Shown here one piece after another: positions 34,960 to 46,337 of a stretch of DNA of 64,000 nt. The position numbers and the translations under genes were made by a program. Each line of letters opens with the position of its first letter. The stretch's first letter is position 1. The notes beneath the pieces were generated by a model that was not told the DNA's origin, did not search any database, and was given only the letters and a program-made list of their open reading frames with translations. The stretch covers positions 3,677,354 through 3,741,353 of the forward strand of contig NZ_KV440945.1 in the NCBI RefSeq assembly GCF_001636345.1. The letters run 5' to 3'. The DNA is from Cytobacillus gottheilii. Lineage in GTDB: Bacteria > Bacillota > Bacilli > Bacillales > Cytobacillaceae.

Positions 34960-35205
34960 ACAATCCCCCATTCTAGAAAATCGTTATTCACAAAGTAACA
35001 AACAGTAAAAAATATTTATTCACCCAAACTTTAACATAAAATCCCATAAACAGCGAGGATATGTTTTATTCGTTACAACTTATCTATCCAATCACGATTA
35101 ACTTTATTTAACTGTCACCAAATGGGTACAAGATTCCCTCCAAATTTGAAACCTTATTCTGCCATTTGCGTATATACTATAAAGAGCTGTTTAGGGGGAG
35201 CGCCA

Positions 35206-36147
35206 ATGTTTACTGAGCTGAATGAAAAGTTACTCATTGTGAAGGATGATTTAAGGAAAAAAGAGAAGTATGAGGACCATTTGGAACGCTTAAGGGCCGA
35301 TTTACAGCTAGAAATACAAAAACGGGACATGTATATGCATATGTTAGAAGAGAAAAAAGAAGATGTTAGCCGCTTTGAATCTTTCACCCTTGCCAACATT
35401 TTTTATTCTCTAATTGGCAAAAAACTTGAGAAGATTGATCAAGAAGAACAGCTAATTGCAGCTATGAAGCTAAAATTTAAAGAAGCGATGGAAACCGTTG
35501 CTGATATGGAAAATGAGATAAAGAAGTTTGAAATGGAGCTTACATCTGTAGCGAATGCAGATGTGGAATACGAAGCCATTTTAAAAGAAAAAGAACGATT
35601 AATCCGCGATACTGATTCATTTTGGAATGACAAATTATACACCCTTTCAGAAAAAGAAGCAGAGCTGTTTGCAGGCTTAAAGGAGTACAATGAGGCAATT
35701 GAAGTCGGACAAAAAGCAAAACATCAGTTAGATGAGGCACTGGACGAATTAGAATCTGCACATAATTGGTCGACCTTTGATATGTTCGGCGGCGGCACCA
35801 TTTCTACTTTTGTCAAACATAGCCGCTACAATAGTGCCCAGGATCTCATCCACGATGCCCAGCACACCCTCCGCCAATTTCGAGAAGAGCTGCTGGATCT
35901 TAAAAAGCATTTTGACCACGATTACGATATCGGCAACATGCTTACGGTTGCCGATTACTTCTTTGATGGTATCGTTGTCGATTGGATGGTCCATGGAAAA
36001 ATCAACGATGCCATGTCACAGACAGAAAAAATGTATGACCTTGTGAAAACTACTTTGAAGGAAATTAAACTGCAAAGAGATGAACTGGAGAAAGAGCTAA
36101 CTGATGTGCATTGGGAGAGAATTGAGTTGTTTGAGTCTTGTTCTTAG
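35206..36147 (+). CDS. coiled-coil protein of unknown function
   Basis: A 313-residue, mostly helical and highly charged protein with long heptad-rich stretches (about 1-170 and 270-313). A conserved-looking GGGTISTFVKHSRYNSAQDLIHDA segment lies near 200. The ATG at 35206 is chosen because AGGGGGAG lies 7 bases upstream; the longer frame from 35122 lacks a ribosome site. No signal peptide or membrane segment. It is the only plus-strand gene in the first 38 kb and stands alone between terminators. Function unknown. Confidence 0.8.
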   Translation: MFTELNEKLLIVKDDLRKKEKYEDHLERLRADLQLEIQKRDMYMHMLEEKKEDVSRFESFTLANIFYSLIGKKLEKIDQEEQLIAAMKLKFKEAMETVADMENEIKKFEMELTSVANADVEYEAILKEKERLIRDTDSFWNDKLYTLSEKEAELFAGLKEYNEAIEVGQKAKHQLDEALDELESAHNWSTFDMFGGGTISTFVKHSRYNSAQDLIHDAQHTLRQFREELLDLKKHFDHDYDIGNMLTVADYFFDGIVVDWMVHGKINDAMSQTEKMYDLVKTTLKEIKLQRDELEKELTDVHWERIELFESCS

Positions 36148-36360
36148 GGCTGAGGACAAATAAAGAATTGAGAATGTAGATAAAGTTGGAGATTAGCTTT
36201 GTCTATTTCTTTTAGTGGAACTTTATTCATATAACAGAAACCAATTGAATGCCTTAAAAATACTAGGCATTTTGTAAAGTATATACCCGTATAGAATGGA
36301 GATTTCCTATAATTGCACATTTATCCATTTCATTTTTTCAAGACCTCATATTATATAAGA

Positions 36361-36388
36361 AAAGCAGACCTATCTTGGTCTGCTTTTT
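36361..36388. terminator. bidirectional terminator between convergent genes
   Basis: An 11-bp stem (AAAAGCAGACC against GGTCTGCTTTT) with a 6-base loop and T-runs on both strands, between the coiled-coil gene and the anti-sigma gene. Confidence 0.85.
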
Positions 36389-36392
36389 AGTC

Positions 36393-37946
36393 TCACGGGA
36401 GCGTTATTGAAACACTTTGATCAATAAAGTCTGTTTTAGCATATCCTTCAATTACTAGCTTACTAGGGATAAACGGATTCCCTTTATACGATTTTCTCGC
36501 ATATTCAGTTGATGTTGAATAGTAGAGTGGTTTTTCAATTTCTTCAGTTAGGAAATAATTAGAGTTATAATCAAAAGCATTTCCTTCGATATCCACCAAT
36601 TTTCCTTCAGTGAATGTATTTTCGAATCCGTGGAAAACACCTTTTTCATAAAGCTCGTCTCTTACGTCATAATACAATTTTGTATAATTACGTTTACCTG
36701 TAAATGACTCATGAACGGTAAATGTCGTTGGATTACCCATATTGATATTTGCGATGGAGATTTCATTTCCTAAGTACTCAAATGTTTGGTTCTTAACATC
36801 AGGACTGATGGTAAACTCCTTAGAGTTTTCAACAAATGTAGATAGAGTAGCTATATTGATTTTTACATTTTGAATATCCTTGAAATAAATAGAATCAAAG
36901 ATCTCTACTCGATCGTAACCATGATTATTAGGGGCAGCATCTTTAAAGTGCTGTTCATTATGAACCTTTTCATCATTCACTTCAAGTGAATCAATAAGGA
37001 ATTCGCTTCTGGCGGCTTCATCTCCACTCACTCGATAATGGAGCTTTGTTGTAGTTGGGGATACGATTAATCGATAGAACTCCAATTCTATTCCCTTAAC
37101 ATTAGCAACAACATTAAAGTCAAACCGTTTTGCCTCATGTTTTTTCACAGGGATTTCAAAATCCCACTCCCCATTAATCACTGAGTATTCTGGGTCTTCT
37201 GGATAGTAATATCCAATTGAATCTTCCTTCATTCTTAATAGCTCTGAAATTGAAGCTAAAATAAATCCATCTTCAGAAATTAATGACTCAAAAGTTTGTT
37301 TCCCTTTATAAACATAATCATTTGCTGAATAGTAAGAGTAACCAGCATTCTGTAATAGCTGACGTTCACCATATTGACCAACTTGTTTAAAAATATTGTT
37401 TTCTAATCCTAAATTATATAAGTTCTCCCTTTTTAAGTCCTCAACTTCATAATAAAGGGTGGTTTGAATATCGTCTGCTACTACGTCTGTAATGGTGATT
37501 TTGATGTCATTGCTAATCGCTTCCAGCTTTAACGGTTCAGCATAACCGGCTTCTGTGAGTTGTTCTAATTGTTCATTTTCTTTTGCACTGAACCCCTGCC
37601 ACCAATCTGTAAAGGATGAGAAACCGTTTGTAGCAATTACAGTTCCAGTAAACACTGTTAATGAAGCTGCAAGCCCTATACTTGCAACAAATCCCCACTT
37701 ACGTTTCTTCTTTTGGACTGTTGCATATTTTTCGGTTTTTCTCCGTACATTGGAAAAAAAGTGCAGCGGCATTTCAGGTGGATCTATTTGATTGTTTAAA
37801 TCTCCAATTATTTGCTTCAGCATTCTATATTCCTCTGAACAATCGACACATTCGCTTATATGCTTTTGAATAAATCCACTCTCGTTCTCTCCCAAGTTAC
37901 CTTCAATATCCTCTATAAACCGCTCTTGGAATTCATCACAATTCAT
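36393..37946 (-). CDS. DUF4179 anti-sigma factor
   Basis: A 517-residue protein. The N-terminal zinc-finger anti-sigma motif is seen in IQKHISECVDCSEEY (His-X3-Cys-X2-Cys). A single membrane segment near 85-105 (GFVASIGLAASLTVFTG) is followed by extracellular DUF4179 and DUF5643-like beta domains. It should hold an ECF sigma factor at the membrane until a signal arrives. It overlaps the sigma gene by 4 bases, but that gene is truncated, so the anti-sigma has lost its local partner. Confidence 0.88.
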   Translation of the reverse strand: MNCDEFQERFIEDIEGNLGENESGFIQKHISECVDCSEEYRMLKQIIGDLNNQIDPPEMPLHFFSNVRRKTEKYATVQKKKRKWGFVASIGLAASLTVFTGTVIATNGFSSFTDWWQGFSAKENEQLEQLTEAGYAEPLKLEAISNDIKITITDVVADDIQTTLYYEVEDLKRENLYNLGLENNIFKQVGQYGERQLLQNAGYSYYSANDYVYKGKQTFESLISEDGFILASISELLRMKEDSIGYYYPEDPEYSVINGEWDFEIPVKKHEAKRFDFNVVANVKGIELEFYRLIVSPTTTKLHYRVSGDEAARSEFLIDSLEVNDEKVHNEQHFKDAAPNNHGYDRVEIFDSIYFKDIQNVKINIATLSTFVENSKEFTISPDVKNQTFEYLGNEISIANINMGNPTTFTVHESFTGKRNYTKLYYDVRDELYEKGVFHGFENTFTEGKLVDIEGNAFDYNSNYFLTEEIEKPLYYSTSTEYARKSYKGNPFIPSKLVIEGYAKTDFIDQSVSITLP

Positions 37947-38255
37947 GATTCTTCACCTTCCTCCATTATTTTTCTTAATATGAGCAGCCCTCTATATAAC
38001 CGTGATTTTACCGTCCCAATAGGCAAATTTAGCAGCTCAGAAATTTCTTCTTGTGAAAAACCCTGTATGTATTTGAGGACAATTAATTCACGGTACTTTA
38101 CATCCAATTTTGTTAGACTGGCAGAGATCGTAATCCTCGTATCCAGTTCATTCGATTTGACCGCTTCCTCATGTTCTTGGACGTCCGTTTTTTTCCTCTT
38201 TCGATAAATAAACCGGCATTCATTTATAAAAATGCTTGTCACCCATGACTCAAAG
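37943..38255 (-). pseudogene. ECF sigma factor, 5' part removed by transposon
   Basis: The frame reads continuously from the transposon tip (38255) as HFESWVTSIFINECRFIYRK, the end of sigma region 2, and then through the region 4 HTH (LDVKYRELIVLKYIQGFSQEEISELL, PIGTVKSRLYRGL). Region 2 up to the promoter-melting part is missing. The annotatable ORF starts at 38242 inside this remnant. It is the partner of the DUF4179 anti-sigma gene (ATGA overlap). Confidence 0.85.
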
Positions 38256-38326
38256 TGTTTTTGACACCATTAAATTACCGAAAGTTGACGGTATTGCATG
38301 TCCAGAATTAGTCGATTATAATGTCC
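38256..38326 (+). repeat. left terminal repeat of the transposon
   Basis: Tip TGTTTTTGAC, then TTGACGGTATTGCATGTCC at 38285-38303 and a further TGTCC ending at 38326. Mirrors the right end at 41436-41506. Confidence 0.75.
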
Positions 38327-38467
38327 ATATATATATTCGAAACATTTCGACATTTTTAATTCTGTAGAAAGGAAAAGACGCCTCCCATAACGTATAACTG
38401 CGCCAACAGTTATACGGGAGACGTCCCACCAAAAAGTATATGATTATTGTATCAGATTATCAGCTGA

Positions 38468-38998
38468 TTGAAAACATGCTTACTGGAGTTTTTAGTTAGG
38501 GGTGCAGGTAGGATTCCGTCTCCATGTTGTGGGAAAGTCATGTTGGTTATAGGTACTAAGAACCGAAAAGCTATGGATCATTCAGGACAGAGTAAGACCT
38601 ATAACATTAGGAGGTTAAGGTGCACAAACTGCCTTACCATTCACCATGAACTTCCGGATTTATTGGTCCCTTACAAACGGTATGAATCTGAATGTATTGA
38701 AAGCGTTCTTACGAGCCCATCCAACCACACTATTCCAGCCGATGATTCTACTATTTCGAGGTGGAGTGGCTGGTTTCATGAGTATGTGGACTATTGGGTT
38801 GGTTGCTTAACCTCTATCATGATTAGAACCCGTCAAGGAACCATCCCCCAAGATCTTACGTCCAAAGGTTCAGGGACTGCACTTCAAAGGCTAGGACGCT
38901 TGGCAGGAGATGCCAATGGATGGCTGACAAGAATTGTCCGCCCTATAGTAAATATTAATTTTTGGATACATACCCGTTCTGCATTCATTGTCCAATAA
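38468..38998 (+). CDS. DUF6431 protein of transposon
   Basis: A 176-residue protein starting at a TTG. It has a Cys-rich start (PSPCCG and RCTNC, a likely zinc ribbon), then HHELPDLLVPYKRYE and a helical part with a HTH look. DUF6431 proteins accompany DDE transposase and ExeA-like ATPase genes, and probably help bind DNA or choose targets. It is the first gene of the element. Confidence 0.75.
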   Translation: MKTCLLEFLVRGAGRIPSPCCGKVMLVIGTKNRKAMDHSGQSKTYNIRRLRCTNCLTIHHELPDLLVPYKRYESECIESVLTSPSNHTIPADDSTISRWSGWFHEYVDYWVGCLTSIMIRTRQGTIPQDLTSKGSGTALQRLGRLAGDANGWLTRIVRPIVNINFWIHTRSAFIVQ

Positions 38999-39043
38999 CC
39001 TCTGATTTACACTCATGATAGAAACAAAAAGGAGAGTGTATGC

Positions 39044-40399
39044 ATGAGAAATCATAAGAAATCAGAGGAGTTGGCAGTGCAGCGTTTCCAACTGATATCC
39101 CCTTTATTGGCAGAAGGGCTTGATGCTGGAAAAATAAAGGAGCTAAAAAACCAGATAGTGCAGGTAAGCGGTCTTTCTGAAAGAACTATTAGGCGATATC
39201 TGGCTCAATTTCGTGAAGATGGATTTGGAGGATTGAAACCACAAGGGAGAAAAGTTTCTCGGAAGTCAGAAGCTATTCCTTCTCATATATTGGAACAGGC
39301 AATCCTTCTTCGAAAGGAAGTGCCAAACCGTAGTGTGGCGCAAATCATCCAGATTCTAGAATGGGAAGGATTAACTGATCCAGGACAAATTAAAAGGTCT
39401 ACTCTTCAAGAAAAACTAACGGAAAAAGGTTACAGTACCCGACATATGCGTCTCTATTCTCAATCCGGTGTAGCTGCCCGAAGATTTCAAAAACAGCACC
39501 GGAACCAACTTTGGCAATCAGATATTAAATACGGTCCTTATCTGCCTATTGGGCCAAAAGGGATCAATAAACAGGTTTACCTTGTCGCTTTTATTGATGA
39601 TGCAACCAGGTTAGTGGTTCATGCAGCCTTCTATCCGACTCTAGACTCAAGAATCATTGAAGATGCCTTTCGGCAAGCAATCCAAAAGTACGGTGTTCCA
39701 GAAGCCGTTTATTTTGATAATGGAAAGCAGTATCGAACCAAATGGATGTCCCGTACATGTTCTAAAATAGGCACCCGCCTTTCTTACACTAAGCCGTATG
39801 CAGCTGAATCCAAGGGCAAAATTGAAAGGTTTAATAGAGTTATAGATTCATTTATAAGTGAAGCTATCATTGAGAAACCAAAAACTTTAGATCATCTGAA
39901 TGAACTTTTTCAGGTGTGGCTGACAGAGTGCTATCAGAATAAACCTCACTCTGCCCTTGAAGAGAAAATTAGTCCGGAAACGGCTTTCCGTTCCGATAGA
40001 AAAGCAATTCGCTTTATTGATGAGGAAACGTTAAGCACTGCATTTCTACACTGTGAAACAAGGAAGGTTGATAAATCAGGGTGTATCAGTTTCATGGATC
40101 AAAAATATGAAGTGGGCTTGGCATTCATTGGGCGAAAGGTGGATGTAGTTTATGACCCTGCGAATATAGAGGATCTTACCATTGAGTTCGAGGATTATAC
40201 TCCTTGGAAGGCCAGGAAGCTTATCATTGGGGAAAGAGCTGGGAAACGTCCTGAATTACCTGAGCACCTGCAGGTGCAAAGTGTTGAATCTTCGAGACTA
40301 CTAAGGGCAGCTGAACGAAGGAACCAGGATCGTCAAATTGAACAGAAACCTGCCGTAACCTTCCGTGCAGTCTGGAAGGAGGATGACTCTCGTGTTTGA
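39044..40399 (+). CDS. DDE transposase (TnsB/Mu-like)
   Basis: A 451-residue transposase. An N-terminal HTH part (LSERTIRRYLAQFREDGFGGL) precedes the integrase core: first Asp in WQSDIKYGPYL, second in VYFDNGKQY, and Glu in AESKGKIERFNR. A Mu-type beta-barrel follows (RKVDKSGCISFMDQKYEVG). GGAG precedes the ATG. It cuts and joins the element ends. It overlaps the ATPase gene by 8 bases. All three catalytic residues are present. Confidence 0.93.
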   Translation: MRNHKKSEELAVQRFQLISPLLAEGLDAGKIKELKNQIVQVSGLSERTIRRYLAQFREDGFGGLKPQGRKVSRKSEAIPSHILEQAILLRKEVPNRSVAQIIQILEWEGLTDPGQIKRSTLQEKLTEKGYSTRHMRLYSQSGVAARRFQKQHRNQLWQSDIKYGPYLPIGPKGINKQVYLVAFIDDATRLVVHAAFYPTLDSRIIEDAFRQAIQKYGVPEAVYFDNGKQYRTKWMSRTCSKIGTRLSYTKPYAAESKGKIERFNRVIDSFISEAIIEKPKTLDHLNELFQVWLTECYQNKPHSALEEKISPETAFRSDRKAIRFIDEETLSTAFLHCETRKVDKSGCISFMDQKYEVGLAFIGRKVDVVYDPANIEDLTIEFEDYTPWKARKLIIGERAGKRPELPEHLQVQSVESSRLLRAAERRNQDRQIEQKPAVTFRAVWKEDDSRV

Positions 40400-41192
40400 A
40401 GCATTCTATGAAATGGAAAATACTCCGTTCACACGTGATTTGCCAACGAATGAACTTTACGATTCTTCCATGATGCAAGAAATCCTTGGAAGGCTTAAAT
40501 ATGCAGCTGAGAGACAGCTTTTTGCGGTCTTGAGTGGAGATAGTGGTACCGGAAAGACGACGACAATCCGTAAGTTTGTAGATAGATTAGATAAAGGAAA
40601 GTTCCACATCCTTTATCTATCCGACTCCAAATTAACGCCTCGTCATTTTTACAAAGGTCTGTTGGAACAACTAGGCTCAGAAGCAAAGTTTTATCGGGGG
40701 GATGCAAAACGACAGCTTCATCGAGAAATTGAATTAATGAAAGGTATTCGAGGACTACAGCCTGTCGTGGTAGTGGATGAAGCTCACCTTTTGGACCGAG
40801 AAATGTTAGAAGAAGTTAGATTCCTACTAAACTTCAAGATGGATTCACAGAGTCCGATGGCGCTGATTCTAGTCGGTCAAAGTGAATTGTGGGATCGACT
40901 ACGCCTCCAATCATACGCAGCGATACGCCAAAGAATTGATATCCAATTCCAGTTAGGACATCTCGACCGTGCTCAGGTTGAAGAGTATGTTTCTAGGCAT
41001 CTCCGTTATGCAGGTGTTGAACAACCGATCTTTTCTGATGGGGCGCTTGACGAAATCCACCGGTTCTCTGGTGGTGCCGCAAGGCTCATTAATAAACTCT
41101 GTACACATAGTCTCCTGTATGGCTCACAAAATGGTCGGAGAATCATTGATGATCATATGATTAAGCAAGTTATCCAGGGGGAACTTTCATAA
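40392..41192 (+). CDS. AAA ATPase of transposon (ExeA/TnsC-like)
   Basis: About 266 residues. Walker A is GDSGTGKTTTIRKF and Walker B VVVVDEAHLL, followed by GQSELWDRLR (sensor 1 region) and FSGGAARLINKL. The GTG at 40392 is preferred because AAGGAGGA lies 8 bases upstream. It probably regulates target choice for the DDE transposase, as TnsC or MuB does. Confidence 0.9.
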   Translation: MFEAFYEMENTPFTRDLPTNELYDSSMMQEILGRLKYAAERQLFAVLSGDSGTGKTTTIRKFVDRLDKGKFHILYLSDSKLTPRHFYKGLLEQLGSEAKFYRGDAKRQLHREIELMKGIRGLQPVVVVDEAHLLDREMLEEVRFLLNFKMDSQSPMALILVGQSELWDRLRLQSYAAIRQRIDIQFQLGHLDRAQVEEYVSRHLRYAGVEQPIFSDGALDEIHRFSGGAARLINKLCTHSLLYGSQNGRRIIDDHMIKQVIQGELS

Positions 41193-41435
41193 AAAAACCG
41201 CTAAAAAGAATACATTGAAGTACTGGAATGTTGGAATTGTTGGGTTGCACTGTGATGAATGATTTGAATTTCCATTTAGGAAATGGAAAATATCTTCCTG
41301 CCACTTCGAACTAGGCAGAGACTGATACATTCTTACTGGTCAAAAGGATGTTAGGTTTTACCTTAAGAAAAATAAAACCATATGGTTGATTTGTAAAATA
41401 ATTGGGGAAGCAAAGGGTTGCTTCCCCTTCATATT

Positions 41436-41506
41436 GGACAGTGAATCCGTCAGTTTTAGGACAATTAATAACGTCAATTTCAGGACAGTATAGAACGTCA
41501 TTAACA
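41436..41506 (-). repeat. right terminal repeat of the transposon
   Basis: Read on the minus strand it begins TGTTAATGAC, with TTGACGTTATTAATTGTCC at 41477-41459 and a further TGTCC. Same spacing as the left end. Confidence 0.75.
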
Positions 41507-42311
41507 GTATTTCTATTTCCAACAATTTAATCTTGTGTTTAAAAGACTGATACCACTGTTCTTTACTTTGACCAAATCGAATTTCTACAAAAGCACGATT
41601 CCGAACATCACAAGCGGAGCAATGGTATATTACCTCATCTAAGCCTGCACCTATCTGCATTACTTTGCTATTTTGCAGATGCTTTTTAGAATTATGGAAA
41701 TTCAAGAAGTAGGGCATCCTTTCACACAGTTTATCTAGTAAGTAGGCTTTCATGTCATCCTCCCTATTGAAATCATAATGATATTCCCCTATGTAGGCTT
41801 TACCAATATGAGTAGGTGGCATTTGAAAGTAATAATCCACTAGCTTTAGAGGTTGTTTAACCTCATGAATGACTTTTAAATTTGCTAAAACATCCAGTTC
41901 ATATTGCTCATTCAACATTTTTAAATGTTCTATCACCTCTGGATGGATTTCAACAGCATAGAAATTGATGTATTTTCTTGGACTATTTCGAAGTAGTTCT
42001 TTTATTTCCTCAATAAAGTGTTTCTTGCGGAAACCCGATGCTATCCATACTACATAGCCTTCTGCATTATTATTTATAAGGTCCTTAGTTTTTTCAAAAT
42101 GATTTTGATCGGCAGTTTTGATTTGGCACTCGACAAATAATTCTATTTTCTTCTCCTTGTTCACGCCATATAAATCAACCCTTTGTGAGCCATTATTATA
42201 TTCCAATTTCATCTTCTCAATGGGTAAACCGATAATTTCTTGAAATACTTGAGCGTTCTCCTTTAGAAAGAGACTAAAAATCGTTTCTGTTTTCGAACCT
42301 TGCTTACTCAC
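41507..42311 (-). pseudogene. PD-(D/E)xK-like nuclease, 3' end lost to transposon
   Basis: Native codons run from 42311 to the transposon tip at 41507 (268 residues), after which the frame reads transposon DNA to a stop at 41358. The N-terminal third has NNGSQRVDLYG and LFVECQIKTADQNHFEKTKDL, which fits a restriction-like (Asp ... Glu-X-Gln) core of the kind seen with ENQ motifs in DUF4268/NucS-like nucleases. It overlaps the upstream HTH gene by 4 bases. A role in defence or DNA repair is possible. Family not firmly recognised. Confidence 0.65.
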
Positions 42312-42682
42312 TGCATATCTCCTTTCAAAATGACTGGCAAAACACTTTTCAGAACGCCCACTATTGCTTCCTTTATTGTAGAATCAGCAAGTTTCCCATT
42401 AATCGAGAATTCATTATCAGTTAGTAGCTCAAATATATCCCTGACTTCCTCATTCATTCCCATCACAGACATTAAGTGCTCAAATGGCATATCCAATTCT
42501 TTAGCAATTGCCATGGCTATTGGGACTGATGGGGCATTCCTTTTACGGTTCTTAATCCTAGATAGATAGGCGGGAGAAATTCCTATATTTCTGCCGAGCT
42601 GATTTAGAGAAATCCCTTTTTTTATTCGGTATACTTCCATAGATCTAGCAAATTCACTAGAAATCTCTCTATTTTTCTTCAT
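42308..42682 (-). CDS. XRE-family HTH regulator
   Basis: A 124-residue protein with an N-terminal lambda-type HTH (GISLNQLGRNIGISPAYLSRIKNRKRNAPS) and a short helical C-terminal part. The ATG at 42682 with AAAGGAG 8 bases upstream is chosen over the ATG at 42715. It is translationally coupled (ATGA) to the nuclease-like gene, a layout common in toxin-antitoxin-like or self-regulated defence modules. Confidence 0.85.
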   Translation of the reverse strand: MKKNREISSEFARSMEVYRIKKGISLNQLGRNIGISPAYLSRIKNRKRNAPSVPIAMAIAKELDMPFEHLMSVMGMNEEVRDIFELLTDNEFSINGKLADSTIKEAIVGVLKSVLPVILKGDMQ

Positions 42683-42770
42683 ACAGGTAACTCCTTTTCT
42701 TTTTAAATTTTGCACTCAACTGTTTGATTGGTTGATACTCTCCTTCCTTATGCCTGAAGGCAAAGCAACA

Positions 42771-42805
42771 AAAAACCCGAATCCATAATTAGGACACGGG
42801 TTTTT
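42771..42805. terminator. hairpin terminator
   Basis: AAAAACCCG (42771-42779) pairs with CGGGTTTTT (42797-42805) with a 17-base loop. It lies before the HTH gene and insulates it from the lactate block to the right. Confidence 0.7.
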
Positions 42806-43388
42806 CAAGATATGTTATATGTTTTAATTTATCATTACAACTCATATTAATTCCAACCTTCCAAACAGTTGTTCGCTATTTTCTATTATAGCTTAGTGAA
42901 GACTATATGGAAAGACCTGAATACAGTGTTTATAACTCTTATAGCCATGGAGAGTATTACCTTCATTTGGGTAGAAAACAAAACCATACATGCGAGAAGA
43001 GTATTAATATCCTTAGTAAGCCACTGTTTAATAACTATGTGTTCCTCTATCCCACATTAGTTCCCCCATATAAGATGAAAAAAATGTCCACTATAAGAAA
43101 GGAATTTTACACACTATTAAATAAAAGGCGAAAATTCTATTGAATTAACCCTCTTCTTTTTTTGAAAGGTCTTTGGTTGGTTGCCTAATATCTATCTTAC
43201 GGATATTTTTTCTTTAACTCTCCATCTATCTTTTAAAGAGATAAATTTTCTTCTCATTTCTAAACTTCAGGTAGCTGATGGTAGATTGTCAAAACCTTTA
43301 ATCTATACCCGTCTAGTTTTATTAACCTTGTCTCTTCACATTTCCTCTTAGAAGTTTCTGCTCAAGTCGACTAAAATACTGAGTAAAT
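42806..43388. other. intergenic stretch with direct repeat, no gene
   Basis: About 580 AT-rich bases. Two overlapping short frames at 42869-43143 lack ribosome sites and look random. The only structure seen is a 62-base repeat at 43034-43095 shared with 48316-48377. Confidence 0.5.
43034..43095 (+). repeat. 62-bp direct repeat, copy A
   Basis: Matches 48316-48377 at 57 of 62 bases in the same orientation, without gaps. It includes TCCCACATTAG, CCCCCATATAAGA and GAAAAAAATGTCCACTATA. The two copies bracket the LDH/lactate permease/chemoreceptor genes. Origin unknown; perhaps an IS end. Confidence 0.85.
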
Positions 43389-45972
<2,584 letters not shown>

Positions 45973-46285
45973 TATATTAAGCTCCTTTCCTTTTTTATCG
46001 CCAATCAAAGGTAGTTTATCCTGAAAACTCCCATTTAAACATAATCAAACCTAACTAACCTTTGGCTTTTGCTCCCTTTTTAATAATCTATAAGGTTAAA
46101 AATAAGGAGAAGCACCAAACTGCTAATTTTATCTATTAATGGAACTAACTGAATGAAGGTTATAGAACTTACGAACTTATGAAGAAGGTATTGAATAATT
46201 TTACAGTTTTTAGCACATTAAAAAACCTCCTAGTTACTAATTTAGGTTGGACTGATATTGATTTCTAAAGAGTTTACAATGAAAA
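45973..46285. other. intergenic stretch before lctP
   Basis: About 310 bases likely to carry the lctP-ldh promoter and a leader. A weak hairpin (AACCTCC/TAGGTTGG near 46224-46250) is visible. No cre match or riboswitch was recognised. Confidence 0.4.
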
Positions 46286-46331
46286 TAAAAAACCGAAGGA
46301 TACCGGAGAAATTTCCCGATTAGCCTTCGGT
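46286..46331 (-). terminator. terminator of chemoreceptor gene
   Basis: The stem ACCGAAGG/CCTTCGGT (46292-46299 with 46324-46331) has an inner hairpin, and a TTTTTT run follows on the minus strand. It is 7 bases after the MCP stop. Confidence 0.8.
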
Positions 46332-46337
46332 GTATAT

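Larger units (their letters stand above)
38256..41506 (+). mobile_element. DUF6431/DDE/AAA transposon (Tn7-like TnsB-TnsC logic)
   Basis: A 3.25-kb element with three genes in one direction. Its 71-bp ends are inverted: both start TGTT-N2-TGAC, and 29 bases in carry TTGACG-N-TATT-N3-TGTCC, then another TGTCC. The left end is 38256-38326, the right end 41436-41506. The spacing of the motifs is the same at both ends, as expected for transposase-binding repeats. The flanking 5 bases differ (CAAAG and GTATT), so there is no target duplication. Confidence 0.8.

Noticed and set aside
35122-35205. Longer start for the coiled-coil gene
   Set aside because: No ribosome site at 35122, while AGGGGGAG stands just before the ATG at 35206.
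41358-41506. Last 49 codons of the nuclease-like frame
   Set aside because: They are read from the right end of the transposon, so they are not part of the original protein.
42869-43143. Two overlapping short plus-strand frames
   Set aside because: No ribosome site, random composition, and one covers the 62-bp repeat.
45973-46337. Riboswitch before the lactate permease
   Set aside because: Only a weak hairpin and the MCP terminator are visible; no known aptamer pattern recognised.
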